Source of the DNA: Clostridiales bacterium
GTDB lineage: Bacteria; Bacillota; Clostridia; Oscillospirales; Acutalibacteraceae
Direction of reading: 5' to 3'
Assembly: GCA_019419895.1 (NCBI GenBank)
Contig: JAHZIE010000002.1
Location: 29,526-93,525, forward strand
DNA length: 64,000 bases
This document shows, piece by piece, positions 49,669 through 58,625 of the stretch. The position numbers were made by a program, and so were the translations under genes. Under the pieces are notes generated by a model. It did no database searches. It was not told the DNA's origin and saw only the letters and a program-made list of their open reading frames with translations. Position 1 is the stretch's first letter; every line of letters starts with the position of its first letter.

Positions 49669-52446
49669 TTGCTGAAACAGAATTTTAACGAAGGATGGAG
49701 ATTTCATCTGGAAGCCCCCCGGGACGGCCTTACAGAATACGGTTTTCAGAAGAATCAGACGGCGGGAGGCTTTGCGGCAAAGGAATTTGACGCTTCCACC
49801 TGGAGGACGGTGACGCTTCCTCACGATTGGGGAGTGGAGCTTCCCTTTGACAGAAGGACGGATCATTCTCACGGCCACCGTCCGGTTTCTCCGTTCCGTT
49901 GCCGCGGCGGCGGAGAAAAGGCCGCCTGCCCCATTGGGTGGTACCGGAAGGAGTTTTTGGCGGGAGAGGAGAAGAAGGGGAAACGCTTTTTACTTTCCTT
50001 TGACGGTATTTACCGGGACGCGGTTGTTTGGATTAACGGCGCTTACATGGATCGTCATCTGAGCGGGTATACCGGCTTTACGGTGGAGATCACCGATCAG
50101 GTCCTGTTTGGAGAAAAGAATGTAATTGCGGTGCGTGTGGACGCCTCTCAATTTGAGGGCTGGTGGTATGAAGGCGCCGGAATTTACCGCAATGTCTGGC
50201 TTTATGAAACAAAGGATGTCCATATTCCCCTGGGGGAAACCTTCATTTCTTCCTCTATTGACGGAGCTGTCCATGTGCAAACCAGAGTGGAAAACCAGGG
50301 AGAGGCGGATGCCGCCGTTCGGCTCTGCTGGTCGGTGACGGCCCCCGGGGGCGGGATCTGCGCGTCGGGCTGCCGGGAGATAGGGCTGCCCGGGGGAGAG
50401 GGGCGGAAGCTCCAGTGGGAACTGAAGGTTGAGAATCCCTTCTTGTGGGACGTGGATTCCCCAAGCCTGTACCGTTTGGATTTGGCGGTGAGTGAGAACG
50501 GGGAGGAGGCGGACAGGGAAACCACCTTCTTCGGCATACGGGAGATTGTTTTTGATCCGGAAAAGGGCTGTTTTTTAAACGGAAACCCTATAGAACTCAA
50601 CGGTATGTGCGTCCACCAGGATTTTGCCGGTGTGGGCGTCGCTCTTCCCGATGAACTCCACGCCTATAAAATTGAAAAGCTGAAGGAGATGGGCGTCAAC
50701 GCCTACCGGACTTCCCACCATCCGCCGGCGCCGGAGATCCTTGACGCCTGCGACAGGCTGGGAATGCTGGTGATGGACGAGCAAAGGCTGCTCTCCTCCG
50801 GACCGGAAGGGCTCCGGCAGCTGGAGGCTCTTGTCCGCAGGGACAGAAACCATCCCAGCGTCATCCTCTGGTCCATAGGAAATGAGGAAATGGAGGTTCA
50901 GGACAGTGACTGCGGCGCGCGGATCGCCAGCTCCATGAAAAAGCGGATAAAAAAGCTGGATCCCACCCGTTTGGTTACTTACGGCGGAAATAATGGGGAT
51001 CAGCACGAGGGGATCAACGCAATCGTGGATGTCAGGGGCTTTAATTATATCCGGTTTTCGGAAAATTTGGAGAGCTATCATGCCAAATATCCCTCTCAGC
51101 CGGTGGTTGGTTCGGAAGAGGCCAGCGTGGTCATGACAAGGGGGATTTACCAGACGGACGAACAGCGGGGATATGTTTCCGCCTATGATGAAAATACCAT
51201 GATCTGGGGCTCTACAGCCAAAGGCTGGTGGCAGTTTTATCATGAACGCCCCTACCTTTGCGGCGCCTTTGCGTGGACGGGTTTTGATTACCGGGGGGAA
51301 CCCTCTCCCTTTGCGGAATATGACAACAGCTCCAATTTTGGAATTATCGATTTGTGCGGTTATCCTAAGGATGTTTTTTATTATTACCAGTCCTGGTGGA
51401 CGCGAAAGCCGGTTCTTCATCTGTTCCCCCATTGGAACCACAGGGAGGGGGAGAGAGTGCGGGTGGTTGTCTATACCAATTGTGATGAGACGGAGCTCTT
51501 CCTGAATGGGAAAAGCCTGGGAACTCATCCGGTTCCCCCGAATGGTTCCGCGGAGTTTTCCGTGGAATTCCAACCCGGCGTGCTGACCGCGGTGGGATAC
51601 GGCGACGGGAAGGAATGTCTCCGCCTGAGCCGCGCGACAGCGGGCGAGCCCTTTAAAATTCAGCTGACAAGGGAGTCCAGCCGGGTCCTGGAAAACGGAA
51701 AGATTGTCCTGGTTACCGCACAGCTTCTTGATGAGAAAGGAAACCCCGTCTGCCATAGAGAGGAGGAGCTTTCTTTCCGTCTGGAGGGCGGGAAATTCAG
51801 GGGCGTGGGAAATGGAGATCCTGCGGGCACTCAAAAGGAACAGTATTTTGACCAGGAGATCAACTCCGCCATTCCCCAGTGGGAGGTAATGGAAAACGAC
51901 CGCTGGGAACCAGCGGATGTATTTTCCCCTTATGCGGTGGAGACCGTGGAAGAAAGGGAAATGAAGCATCCGTGGAGAGAGGAGCCGCATCCCTATTTTC
52001 GTGATGATTACCGGATTATCTGGCAGGTGGAAAATAAAAAGGAAAGCTCTAGGGAATACAGGGCTTTCTTTTCCTGCGAGGAGGGAGAGCGTTCCCTGGT
52101 GTTTGCCTCCATTTACGGCGGATATGAAATTTATCTGGACGGGGAAAAGCTGGCGGAAAAGAGTGTAAAGGCAGTAAAGAGCACCAAAAGAAGCTGGTCC
52201 TCCTGCCGGATTCCGGTATTTCTTTCGGCGGGACGGCATCAGCTGTCGGTGATATGCCGGGATACGGAGAAGAACTTTGGCATATACGGCGGCGTCTATC
52301 TGCAAACCATTGTCCCCGCCGTATGGAAATCGAGGACTTTTGGAGGCAAATGCCTGCTGATTGTGGAAAAAGAAAAAGGCACGTTACGGCTGGAAGCCTT
52401 TGGAAATGGATTGGAGAAGGGCATTCTGGAAATAAGTCGCGAATAA
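49669..52446 (+). CDS. GH2 beta-galactosidase-like glycosidase
   Basis: A 925-residue GH2 protein: N-terminal jelly-roll sugar-binding domain (WRTVTLPHDWGVELPFD, then IGWYRKEF and FDGIYRDAVVWING), Ig-like domain, TIM barrel (GMCVHQDFAGVG, GVNAYRTSHHPPAPE), then extra sandwich domains after residue 600. The acid/base Glu is in SIGNEEME (E406) and the nucleophile in PVVGSEEASV (E483). The start is TTG at 49669, 5 bases after AGGAGGG. No signal peptide, so cytoplasmic. Beta-galactosidase is the commonest activity of this architecture; beta-glucuronidase or beta-mannosidase cannot be excluded. Confidence 0.9.
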   Translation: MLKQNFNEGWRFHLEAPRDGLTEYGFQKNQTAGGFAAKEFDASTWRTVTLPHDWGVELPFDRRTDHSHGHRPVSPFRCRGGGEKAACPIGWYRKEFLAGEEKKGKRFLLSFDGIYRDAVVWINGAYMDRHLSGYTGFTVEITDQVLFGEKNVIAVRVDASQFEGWWYEGAGIYRNVWLYETKDVHIPLGETFISSSIDGAVHVQTRVENQGEADAAVRLCWSVTAPGGGICASGCREIGLPGGEGRKLQWELKVENPFLWDVDSPSLYRLDLAVSENGEEADRETTFFGIREIVFDPEKGCFLNGNPIELNGMCVHQDFAGVGVALPDELHAYKIEKLKEMGVNAYRTSHHPPAPEILDACDRLGMLVMDEQRLLSSGPEGLRQLEALVRRDRNHPSVILWSIGNEEMEVQDSDCGARIASSMKKRIKKLDPTRLVTYGGNNGDQHEGINAIVDVRGFNYIRFSENLESYHAKYPSQPVVGSEEASVVMTRGIYQTDEQRGYVSAYDENTMIWGSTAKGWWQFYHERPYLCGAFAWTGFDYRGEPSPFAEYDNSSNFGIIDLCGYPKDVFYYYQSWWTRKPVLHLFPHWNHREGERVRVVVYTNCDETELFLNGKSLGTHPVPPNGSAEFSVEFQPGVLTAVGYGDGKECLRLSRATAGEPFKIQLTRESSRVLENGKIVLVTAQLLDEKGNPVCHREEELSFRLEGGKFRGVGNGDPAGTQKEQYFDQEINSAIPQWEVMENDRWEPADVFSPYAVETVEEREMKHPWREEPHPYFRDDYRIIWQVENKKESSREYRAFFSCEEGERSLVFASIYGGYEIYLDGEKLAEKSVKAVKSTKRSWSSCRIPVFLSAGRHQLSVICRDTEKNFGIYGGVYLQTIVPAVWKSRTFGGKCLLIVEKEKGTLRLEAFGNGLEKGILEISRE

Positions 52447-52515
52447 GGGGAAACCATATACTCCGCCGGAGGGGATGCCGCTCCGATGGAAACTTCTCCG
52501 ATTTCGAATATAAGA

Positions 52516-52550
52516 AAGCGGCCGGACTCTTATAAGGAGCCCGGCCGCTT
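52516..52550. terminator. Terminator between GH2 and sfsA
   Basis: A perfect 10-bp stem (52516-52525 with 52541-52550). The minus-strand side leads into T-rich sequence, so it mainly serves sfsA, but it can also block GH2 read-through. Confidence 0.7.
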
Positions 52551-52602
52551 AAAAAATTTATCTTTTTCTCAAGGGTTGGGTTGCAGGGAAAATTCCGCCG
52601 GT

Positions 52603-53286
52603 TCAGACGAGACGGATGGGAACAGGAGCGTTCAGCGTCATGGAATCGGGAGTGATCCGGCAGTCCCAGGCCAGGAGGGAAACTCCCTCCTTCTGGGCCA
52701 GGGCCAATTCGTCCGCAAAGGCGGCGTGGGTTGCCCGGTTGGGCGAAAAGCACAGGGCGCCTTCCAGCTGGATGACAAACAGAACAGCGGCGCGATATCC
52801 CAGCGCCAGGCAGCGGCGCAGCTCCGCCACATGCCTGACCCCTCTTTGGGTGGGCGCGTCGGGAAAGTAGACAGTTCCATTTTCTTCAAGAGTAACGCCT
52901 TTGACCTCTAAAAACCAGCGTTCCCCGGGGCGTTCCAAATAAAAGTCAAAGCGGGAATCCCCAAATTTTTTCTCCGGCTGAATGAGGGTGAGATCGGGGA
53001 ACAGGCCGCCCTCCTCCAGCCATTCCTTGACGGCGCGGTTGGGCGCCTGTGAATCGATATTGATCAAAAGCTTCCCCTTTTGAACGGCGATCAGGGAATA
53101 GGGGGTTTTTCGTCCGGGGGAGCGGGCCTCTTCCAGATAAACCCCGGCGCCGGGCACCAGCAGCTCCCGGCACCGGCCGGTGTTTTTGACATGACAGGCC
53201 AATTCTTTTCCATCCACGCGGACCATTGCGATAAACCGGTTGGGACGGGAAAGAAAGGTTGCCTTTACAACAGATTGGTATTTCAT
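52603..53286 (-). CDS. sfsA: DNA/RNA nuclease SfsA
   Basis: A 227-residue SfsA-family protein. N-terminal OB-like part has RFIAMVRVDGKELACHVKNT, then GRCRELLVPGAGVYLEE. The nuclease-like part has the DSRFDFYLE core, FLEVKGVTLEENGTVYFPDA and PTQRGVRHVAELRR, with the acidic and lysine residues of a PD-(D/E)xK-type centre. The family was named for sugar fermentation stimulation in E. coli and later associated with nuclease activity. Monocistronic on the minus strand between the GH2 gene and an ArsR gene. Confidence 0.93.
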   Translation of the reverse strand: MKYQSVVKATFLSRPNRFIAMVRVDGKELACHVKNTGRCRELLVPGAGVYLEEARSPGRKTPYSLIAVQKGKLLINIDSQAPNRAVKEWLEEGGLFPDLTLIQPEKKFGDSRFDFYLERPGERWFLEVKGVTLEENGTVYFPDAPTQRGVRHVAELRRCLALGYRAAVLFVIQLEGALCFSPNRATHAAFADELALAQKEGVSLLAWDCRITPDSMTLNAPVPIRLV

Positions 53287-53395
53287 CGTCTTATCCGCCT
53301 TTTCATGGTTTCTTACCTATGAAAATACCATATGGACGGACAGATGTCAATTTGAAGGCCGGGGGAGGAGTCTGTGACAGTCATCAGACTGGCTA

Positions 53396-53423
53396 TTGAC
53401 TGTCCCTTCACTTCTGATAAAAT
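53396..53423 (+). promoter_or_regulatory. Promoter of the ArsR gene
   Basis: TTGACT (53396-53401), 16-base spacer, TAAAAT (53418-53423), leaving a leader of about 140 bases before the chosen ATG. Confidence 0.65.
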
Positions 53424-53568
53424 AATGGATAGAGGAGAGGCGTCGGCCGGGGGATTTCCCTCTGAAAAAGGCGCTATCGCGGGGCGGCTGCCCCGCCTCT
53501 TTGGAAGGATATGTTTTTTTATAACGCAGGCCGCGGAAGGCGCGGCGCGGTGGAAAGGGCTGAATGTG

Positions 53569-53871
53569 ATGAAGGAATGTGCCGCAATGCCGGACAGAAA
53601 CGAAATTGAAGAGCTGTCGGAGCTTTTCAAGGTGTTTGGGGACGCGACGCGTATGCGGATTCTCTATCTGTTGCTGAACGGGGAGGCGAAGGTGGGGGAA
53701 ATTGCGCAGCTGCTTGAAATGACGCCTTCCGCAGTATCCCACCAGCTGCGCGTGCTGAAGCAGAATAAGCTGGTGAGATATAGGAAAGAGGGCAAGGCGG
53801 CGTTTTATTCTCTGGCGGATGACCATGTCGGTGTGATTATCGGTCAGGGAATGGATCATATCCGGGAATAA
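53569..53871 (+). CDS. ArsR/SmtB-family metalloregulator
   Basis: A 100-residue winged-helix repressor (LFKVFGDATRMRILYLLLNG, then GEIAQLLEMTPSAVSHQLRV, then KLVRYRKEGKAAFYSL). The alpha-3 ELCxC metal site is absent, but the alpha-5 pattern DxH...HxxE (D84, H86, H97, E100) matches the zinc/cobalt site of CzrA/SmtB proteins. The ATG at 53569 follows GGAAAGGG; the frame is open from 53374, but that extension overlaps the leader. No metal transporter gene adjoins it, so the target lies elsewhere. It ends right at a terminator. Confidence 0.88.
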   Translation: MKECAAMPDRNEIEELSELFKVFGDATRMRILYLLLNGEAKVGEIAQLLEMTPSAVSHQLRVLKQNKLVRYRKEGKAAFYSLADDHVGVIIGQGMDHIRE

Positions 53872-53911
53872 AAAAGACCTGGACCGCTGGTTTGCGGTTA
53901 ACAGGTCTTTT
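53872..53911 (+). terminator. Terminator of the ArsR gene
   Basis: A 10-bp stem (53872-53881 with 53902-53911) with an inner ACCGC/GCGGT pairing and T-rich tail, starting directly after the stop codon. Confidence 0.85.
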
Positions 53912-53946
53912 AATTTTCTTGGGTGTTAGGCGGCACGCCGGCCTGG

Positions 53947-54195
53947 TTATTTGCCGGAGGACAGATGGGAAATACAGTCTTGACAGACATTTTTTCCTTT
54001 GTAGGAGACAATCTTTTCCGTATTGCCGCAAAAAATACAGCAGGGCTGATACTTTTGCATGATAATTCTATTCTCTTCCACAAAAATCTCAAGCTCGGAA
54101 TCATTGTCATCAATATTCAGGGTTTTTCGTAGTTCGATCGGTAGTACAATACGGCCAACAGGGTCAATTTTTCTTACAATCCCAGTAGATTTCAT
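53947..54195 (-). CDS. AbrB-type transition-state regulator with zinc-binding tail
   Basis: An 82-residue protein with an N-terminal SpoVT/AbrB swapped-hairpin DNA-binding domain (MKSTGIVRKIDPVGRIVLPI, then ELRKTLNIDDNDSELEIFVE) and a C-terminal CIFCG ... CQDC cluster that likely binds zinc. Such proteins control stationary-phase and sporulation genes in Firmicutes. The ATG at 54195 is 9 bases after AAAGG; the ATG at 54204 touches that site. It is divergent from spmA, and a perfect DnaA box lies 63 bases upstream in the shared promoter region. Confidence 0.9.
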   Translation of the reverse strand: MKSTGIVRKIDPVGRIVLPIELRKTLNIDDNDSELEIFVEENRIIMQKYQPCCIFCGNTEKIVSYKGKNVCQDCISHLSSGK

Positions 54196-54257
54196 TGGCT
54201 CCATCCTTTCTTTGATAGTCGGATCCTTTTGTAAATTCTAAATATATAATACCAATT

Positions 54258-54266
54258 TGTGGATAA
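54258..54266 (+). promoter_or_regulatory. Perfect DnaA box in the abrB-spmA intergenic region
   Basis: TGTGGATAA, the exact complement of the consensus TTATCCACA, in the AT-rich 54196-54526 gap between the divergent AbrB gene and spmA. A single 9-mer can occur by chance. No other feature was recognised in that gap. Confidence 0.45.
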
Positions 54267-54526
54267 TATTACTTATTTGTTTTAAAATATCAGAATTTCA
54301 AGGAATTCGCAGAGGAAATATCAGAATTTTGATGGATATTATCATATATTGTCGAAAAGATCTTTTTAAAAAAATTTGGGAATAAAAGAAAAAGAAGAAA
54401 ATATTTAGAAAAATAAGAAAAACCAATGCGATGAATTTATTTTTTCAGGAATTTCCCGCCCGGTCGTCCTGGCATGATTTATCGGTTTTATTCATAGATA
54501 TAGACAATACAGCCGAAAGGAACGGG

Positions 54527-55123
54527 ATGTATTGTATGATGAATTATATTTGGGCTGGGATGCTGATTGTCAGCATATTATGCGGATTTGCGACAGGAAG
54601 GACCTTGGAAGTGACGGAGGCCATGTTTTCCGGCGCCAGCGACGCGGTAACCCTGGTGATATCGCTGCTGGGCTCCATGTGCTTATGGAGCGGGCTGATG
54701 GCGGTGGCGGAGCACGCGGGAATTACCAGGCAGCTGGCAAAGCTGTTTTCCCCGCTGCTCAGGCTTCTTTTTCCCACTCTGAAACGAGATTCACCAGCGG
54801 CGAGGGCCATTTCCATGAATATCTCGGCCAATCTGCTGGGAATGGGCAATGCGGCGACTCCCCTGGGGATTACGGCAATGAAGGAACTTGCTAAGGACAG
54901 CAGAACCCCCGGAATTGCAGATGAGAGAATGATCACCTTTGTGGTGATGAATACCGCCTGCCTGCAGCTGATTCCCTCCACCATTGCGGTCATTCGTTCC
55001 AATTACGGGTGCCGGACGCCTTTCGATATTATCCCTCCCATTGTGATTTCCTCCCTGACAGCGCTGACGGCGGGGCTTGTCCTGGTCAAACTTCTGGGAA
55101 GGAGGAAGCGCGGCCTTGAATAG
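54527..55123 (+). CDS. spmA: Spore maturation protein A
   Basis: A 198-residue membrane protein of the nucleoside-recognition (Gate) family: NYIWAGMLIVSILCGFATGR, then EAMFSGASDAVTLVISLLGS, then ISMNISANLLGMGNAATPLG, LQLIPSTIAVIRSNYGC. SpmA and SpmB are needed for proper dehydration of the spore core in Bacillus and Clostridium. The ATG at 54527 is chosen 5 bases after AAAGGA; in-frame ATGs at 54536 and 54539 are alternatives, and the open frame to 54431 lacks a site. The stop overlaps the start of spmB by 8 bases, so the two are coupled. Confidence 0.93.
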   Translation: MYCMMNYIWAGMLIVSILCGFATGRTLEVTEAMFSGASDAVTLVISLLGSMCLWSGLMAVAEHAGITRQLAKLFSPLLRLLFPTLKRDSPAARAISMNISANLLGMGNAATPLGITAMKELAKDSRTPGIADERMITFVVMNTACLQLIPSTIAVIRSNYGCRTPFDIIPPIVISSLTALTAGLVLVKLLGRRKRGLE

Positions 55124-55643
55124 CATCAGCATGTACTTTATCCCGGCGGTTATCCTGACAATCCTGGGAGCCGCCCTGGTGAAAAAAGTCCCCATTTTTC
55201 AGGATTTTATCTCAGGCGCCAAGGAAGGGGCGAAATCCTGCGTATCCATCCTTCCCTCCCTGATAGGACTGATTACGGCGGTATCCATGCTCAAGGCGTC
55301 CGGCGCGCTTGATATGTTCAGCGCCGCAATGGCTCCGGTTGCCGGCTTTTTAAAGATCCCGCGGGAGGTGATTCCCCTGGCGCTCCTGCGGCCCGTTTCC
55401 GGAGGGGGATCGATTGCTTTACTGGAGAACCTGATAAAAAACTGCGGCCCCGACAGCACTGCCGGGAGGATAGCCGCTGTCATGGCCGGGGCGACAGAAA
55501 CCACTTTTTACACCATCACAGTATACTTTGGCGCGATCGGGGTAAAAAAGACGGGCTATGCGCTTCCCGCGGCGCTGGCGGCGGACTTCTGCAGTTTTAT
55601 TATGGCGGGCGCTACGGTAAAGCTGTTCTTCGGGGCGGCATAG
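55116..55643 (+). CDS. spmB: Spore maturation protein B
   Basis: A 175-residue partner of SpmA with the same fold: SMYFIPAVILTILGAALVKK, then FISGAKEGAKSCVSILPSLI, then ALLRPVSGGGSIALLENLI, GATETTFYTITVYFGAIGV. The start is a TTG at 55116, overlapping the last codons of spmA, 7 bases after GGAGGAAG. Its presence is the strongest evidence in the window that the organism forms endospores. Confidence 0.93.
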   Translation: MNSISMYFIPAVILTILGAALVKKVPIFQDFISGAKEGAKSCVSILPSLIGLITAVSMLKASGALDMFSAAMAPVAGFLKIPREVIPLALLRPVSGGGSIALLENLIKNCGPDSTAGRIAAVMAGATETTFYTITVYFGAIGVKKTGYALPAALAADFCSFIMAGATVKLFFGAA

Positions 55644-55927
55644 TGGGAAGGTTCAGGCGGCTTTTAGGTTTTTTATCGGTATAAGCGGATGCCTTGCTGT
55701 CCCGCAGCCTGGAAGTTATTCAGTCATCATATCTTGATAACCGGCGGAAGAAAAACTTTAAAAAAGGAAAAGGGTTCCCGGCTTCAGCGAGGGGAAAAAG
55801 GACTTTTCCACGGGATGTGAAAAAGAGATTGTGGAAAACTTGTTGAAACGGTTAAAAGTTTACTAGATATTGTGAAGGGGAAAGTAACCGACACAAATCA
55901 ACGGAAAAAGCCCGAGTTTTCCCCAAA
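55644..55927. other. Intergenic region leading into the DnaA-box palindrome
   Basis: About 280 bases after spmB without a gene. It contains TGTGGAAAA near 55830 and TTTTCCACGG near 55804, words resembling DnaA boxes. Confidence 0.45.
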
Positions 55928-55952
55928 TTATCCACAGAATCCCTGTGGATAA
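55928..55952. promoter_or_regulatory. Inverted pair of perfect DnaA boxes
   Basis: TTATCCACAG (55928-55937) and CTGTGGATAA (55943-55952) form a perfect 10-bp inverted repeat with a 5-base centre; each arm contains the exact DnaA box. It lies in a 1.07-kb gene-poor gap between spmB and the DUF1846 gene. It could also be read as a hairpin. Confidence 0.6.
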
Positions 55953-56241
55953 ATCAAAAAAGAACAAATAACTCTTTTCGCGCGGCGTCGGAGGACAAGC
56001 CTCAGGCTTAAGAAAAACAGGGGCTAGTGGGAATACTTCGGTAGAATGAAATTTCGGAAAAGATGAAGGAATTTCTAAAGTAAACAACTTTAACAGAATA
56101 GGAGCAGGCGACAGAACGTCCAGAATATCCTTTTTTAGAAAGAAAATTTGTTGATATATGAAAGTGAAAAGTTCAGTTTTTAAGAGGAATAAAAAAGAAA
56201 GAATGAGGATACTTTTTCGGCAGCCTCGCCCTTTCCTTATG

Positions 56242-56427
56242 TTATGCGCCAATCAATCCGCTCTTGACAGCTTCTTTTACAAAGGCTTGAATGCTGTTCC
56301 TCTTTCTGATCCAGGCCGTTCGGTCAGTTGCCTTTCGCTGCTCTGTCACGCCCTGGTTTTCTGTCATTCCTTGAATCAGGCGGCGGTATACTTTCTCCGC
56401 CCGCTTATCATTGTTGGGCCTTTTCAT
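56242..56427 (-). CDS. Possible 61-residue basic small protein
   Basis: An ATG at 56427, about 9 bases after AGGA, opens a frame for a hydrophilic basic protein (MKRPNNDKRAEKVYRRLIQG, then MTENQGVTEQRK and RTAWIRKRNSIQAFVKEAVK, ending SGLIGA). The codon choice and composition look protein-like, but no family was recognised and no promoter is clear. It is the only plausible gene in the 55644-56708 gap. Confidence 0.4.
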   Translation of the reverse strand: MKRPNNDKRAEKVYRRLIQGMTENQGVTEQRKATDRTAWIRKRNSIQAFVKEAVKSGLIGA

Positions 56428-56638
56428 CCCTGCTTATCCTATCGGGGCTCTTGTCGGAAAAGGGGAGCAGAAGATCCTTCGCCGGGGCTTACGGGGACGG
56501 CGCGGCAAAAGTTATGAAAGGAGAAGCTTAGGAGAAAGGAACGCGGCTGTAACTGCTCCAGAGGAATTTATGTTAACTATGCTTGATAAGCGGGGGAAAT
56601 GTCCGCTGATTTTTGTGAACGGAAGGGGGCGGCTTTTC

Positions 56639-56667
56639 TTGAAAAGGGCCTGTCTATCCTGTATAAT
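56639..56667 (+). promoter_or_regulatory. Promoter of the DUF1846 gene
   Basis: TTGAAA (56639-56644), 17-base spacer ending in CTG, TATAAT (56662-56667), about 40 bases before the ATG. Confidence 0.78.
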
Positions 56668-56708
56668 AAAAATAGTTGAATGAATGTGGATGAGAGGTCG
56701 CGGTAATC

Positions 56709-58175
56709 ATGGAACATGTTGGTTTTGATAATAACAAATATCTCTGCACCCAGTCGGAGCACATCCGGCAGAGGATCGCCCAGTTCGGCGGTAAGCTGTA
56801 TTTGGAATTTGGGGGCAAGCTGTTCGACGATTATCACGCCTCGCGCGTATTGCCTGGCTTTCAGCCCGACAGCAAACTCCGTATGCTGCTTCAGCTCAAG
56901 GAGCAGGTGGAGATTGTCATTGTCATCAATACCGGGGATATTGAAAAGAACAAGCTGAGGGGGGACTTGGGGATCACCTATGACCTGGACGTCCTGCGGC
57001 TGATAGAATGCTTCCGGAACATTGGACTCTATGTTGGCAGTGTGGTGCTCACCCGCTACCAGGGGCAGCCGGTGGCCGATGCCTTCCAGAAGAGGCTGGA
57101 GGCCCTGGGCGTCAAAGTATACCGCCATTATTCTATTGAGGGGTATCCGTCTAATATTTCCAAAATTGTCAGCGATGAGGGCTATGGAAAGAATGAGTAT
57201 ATTGAGACCACAAGGGAATTGGTGGTGGTGACGGCCCCCGGCCCCGGCAGCGGCAAAATGGCAACCTGCCTGTCTCAGCTTTACCATGAGCATAAGAGAG
57301 GAATCCAGGCGGGATACGCCAAGTTTGAGACTTTTCCAATTTGGAACCTTCCTCTGAAACATCCGGTCAATCTGGCTTATGAGGCGGCGACAGCCGATCT
57401 GAATGATGTGAATATGATCGATCCCTTCCATCTGGAGGCCTATGGGGAAACGACGGTCAACTATAACCGGGATGTGGAGATTTTTCCGGTTCTTACCGCG
57501 ATCTTTGAAACAATCTTTGGGGAATGTCCCTATAAATCTCCCACAGATATGGGCGTGAATATGGCGGGCAACTGCATTGTTGACGACGAGGCTGTCCGCA
57601 GGGCTTCCTGTCAGGAGATTATCCGCCGCTATTACACCGCGCTGTGCGGCCAGCGGCAGGGGGTTGTCAGTGAGGAAGTGGTCTATAAGCTGGAGCTTTT
57701 GATGAAAAAGGCAGGGGTCACCATCCACGACCGCGCGGTGGTTTCGCCCGCCCTCCAGAAAGCCGCCCTGACGGGGGCGCCCGCTGCCGCAATAGAGCTG
57801 CCGGACGGCACCGTTCTGACGGGAAAGACCTCCGACCTTCTTGGCGCGTCCGCGGCCCTGCTGCTCAACGCGTTAAAATATCTGGCGGGAATCAGCGATG
57901 AAATTCATGTGATTTCCCCTGTGATTATTGAACCGATCCAGCATTTGAAGGTGGATCATTTAGGAAACCGCAATCCCCGTCTGCATACCGACGAAATATT
58001 GATTGCTCTTTCCATCTGTGCCGCGACCAATCCCACGGCGGAAATGGCGATGGAGCAGCTGGGCAGGCTGCGGGGCTGCGAGGTTCATTCTTCAGTGATT
58101 TTGTCCCAGGTGGATGAAAAGGTATTCCGCAGACTGGGAATCAACATCACCTGCGAGCCGCAGTACCAGGCTTAG
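56709..58175 (+). CDS. DUF1846 domain-containing protein
   Basis: A 488-residue cytoplasmic protein belonging to the DUF1846 family widespread in Firmicutes: [20 protein letters not shown], then [20 protein letters not shown], the phosphate-binding-like [20 protein letters not shown], and [20 protein letters not shown]. The GPGSGK loop suggests nucleotide binding. The crystal structure of a streptococcal member is known to me but no biochemical role is. The ATG follows GAGGTCGCGG; a strong promoter is just upstream. Monocistronic. Function unknown. Confidence 0.92.
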   Translation: MEHVGFDNNKYLCTQSEHIRQRIAQFGGKLYLEFGGKLFDDYHASRVLPGFQPDSKLRMLLQLKEQVEIVIVINTGDIEKNKLRGDLGITYDLDVLRLIECFRNIGLYVGSVVLTRYQGQPVADAFQKRLEALGVKVYRHYSIEGYPSNISKIVSDEGYGKNEYIETTRELVVVTAPGPGSGKMATCLSQLYHEHKRGIQAGYAKFETFPIWNLPLKHPVNLAYEAATADLNDVNMIDPFHLEAYGETTVNYNRDVEIFPVLTAIFETIFGECPYKSPTDMGVNMAGNCIVDDEAVRRASCQEIIRRYYTALCGQRQGVVSEEVVYKLELLMKKAGVTIHDRAVVSPALQKAALTGAPAAAIELPDGTVLTGKTSDLLGASAALLLNALKYLAGISDEIHVISPVIIEPIQHLKVDHLGNRNPRLHTDEILIALSICAATNPTAEMAMEQLGRLRGCEVHSSVILSQVDEKVFRRLGINITCEPQYQA

Positions 58176-58461
58176 CGCCGCCGCGTATTGCGGGTGTTCC
58201 GGGGCGGAAGCCTGAAAGGGATAAGACAGATAACAGATTTTTTGTCGGAATCTTTTTCGCGCTCTGCTGCCTGTGGTTTTCCGCTTTCCAATTATATTTG
58301 CGTTGGAGAAAGGAATGGATAGGAGGGAAAAGACGATAAAATATGGAGGGCCCTCATGCTGTCTCCGCTGAGCCCTTGCATGAAGCTTTTCCTTCGGAAG
58401 TCCCATATCACGTTGTTTTCAATGGCGGGACTTTAAGCCCGCCTGAAATTGAAATATCCCT
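58176..58461. other. Intergenic region without recognisable features
   Basis: About 285 bases between the DUF1846 gene and the terminator; no gene, repeat or promoter was recognised. Confidence 0.45.
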
Positions 58462-58498
58462 AAAAAACTCCCCGGAGAATTTCGCTGGGGAGTTTTTT
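58462..58498. terminator. Bidirectional terminator between DUF1846 and TetR genes
   Basis: A perfect 12-bp stem (58462-58473 with 58487-58498) with A-run before and T-run after, able to stop transcription from either side. The 58499-58625 remainder shows nothing further. Confidence 0.85.
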
Positions 58499-58625
58499 TA
58501 TATTCTCCCTTTCCCTCTATGCCGTTTGCGGGTATTCTGCCTTTTTTCTTTTTCCTTTGAGAACTTTGGGAACTTTGGGAAGCTCAGAACATACCCTCTC
58601 GATCCGCCACCCTCCGCATGGAATA

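Noticed and set aside
50575..52305. 576-codon minus-strand frame opposite GH2
   Set aside because: Antisense to the GH2 catalytic region, which has intact active-site motifs.
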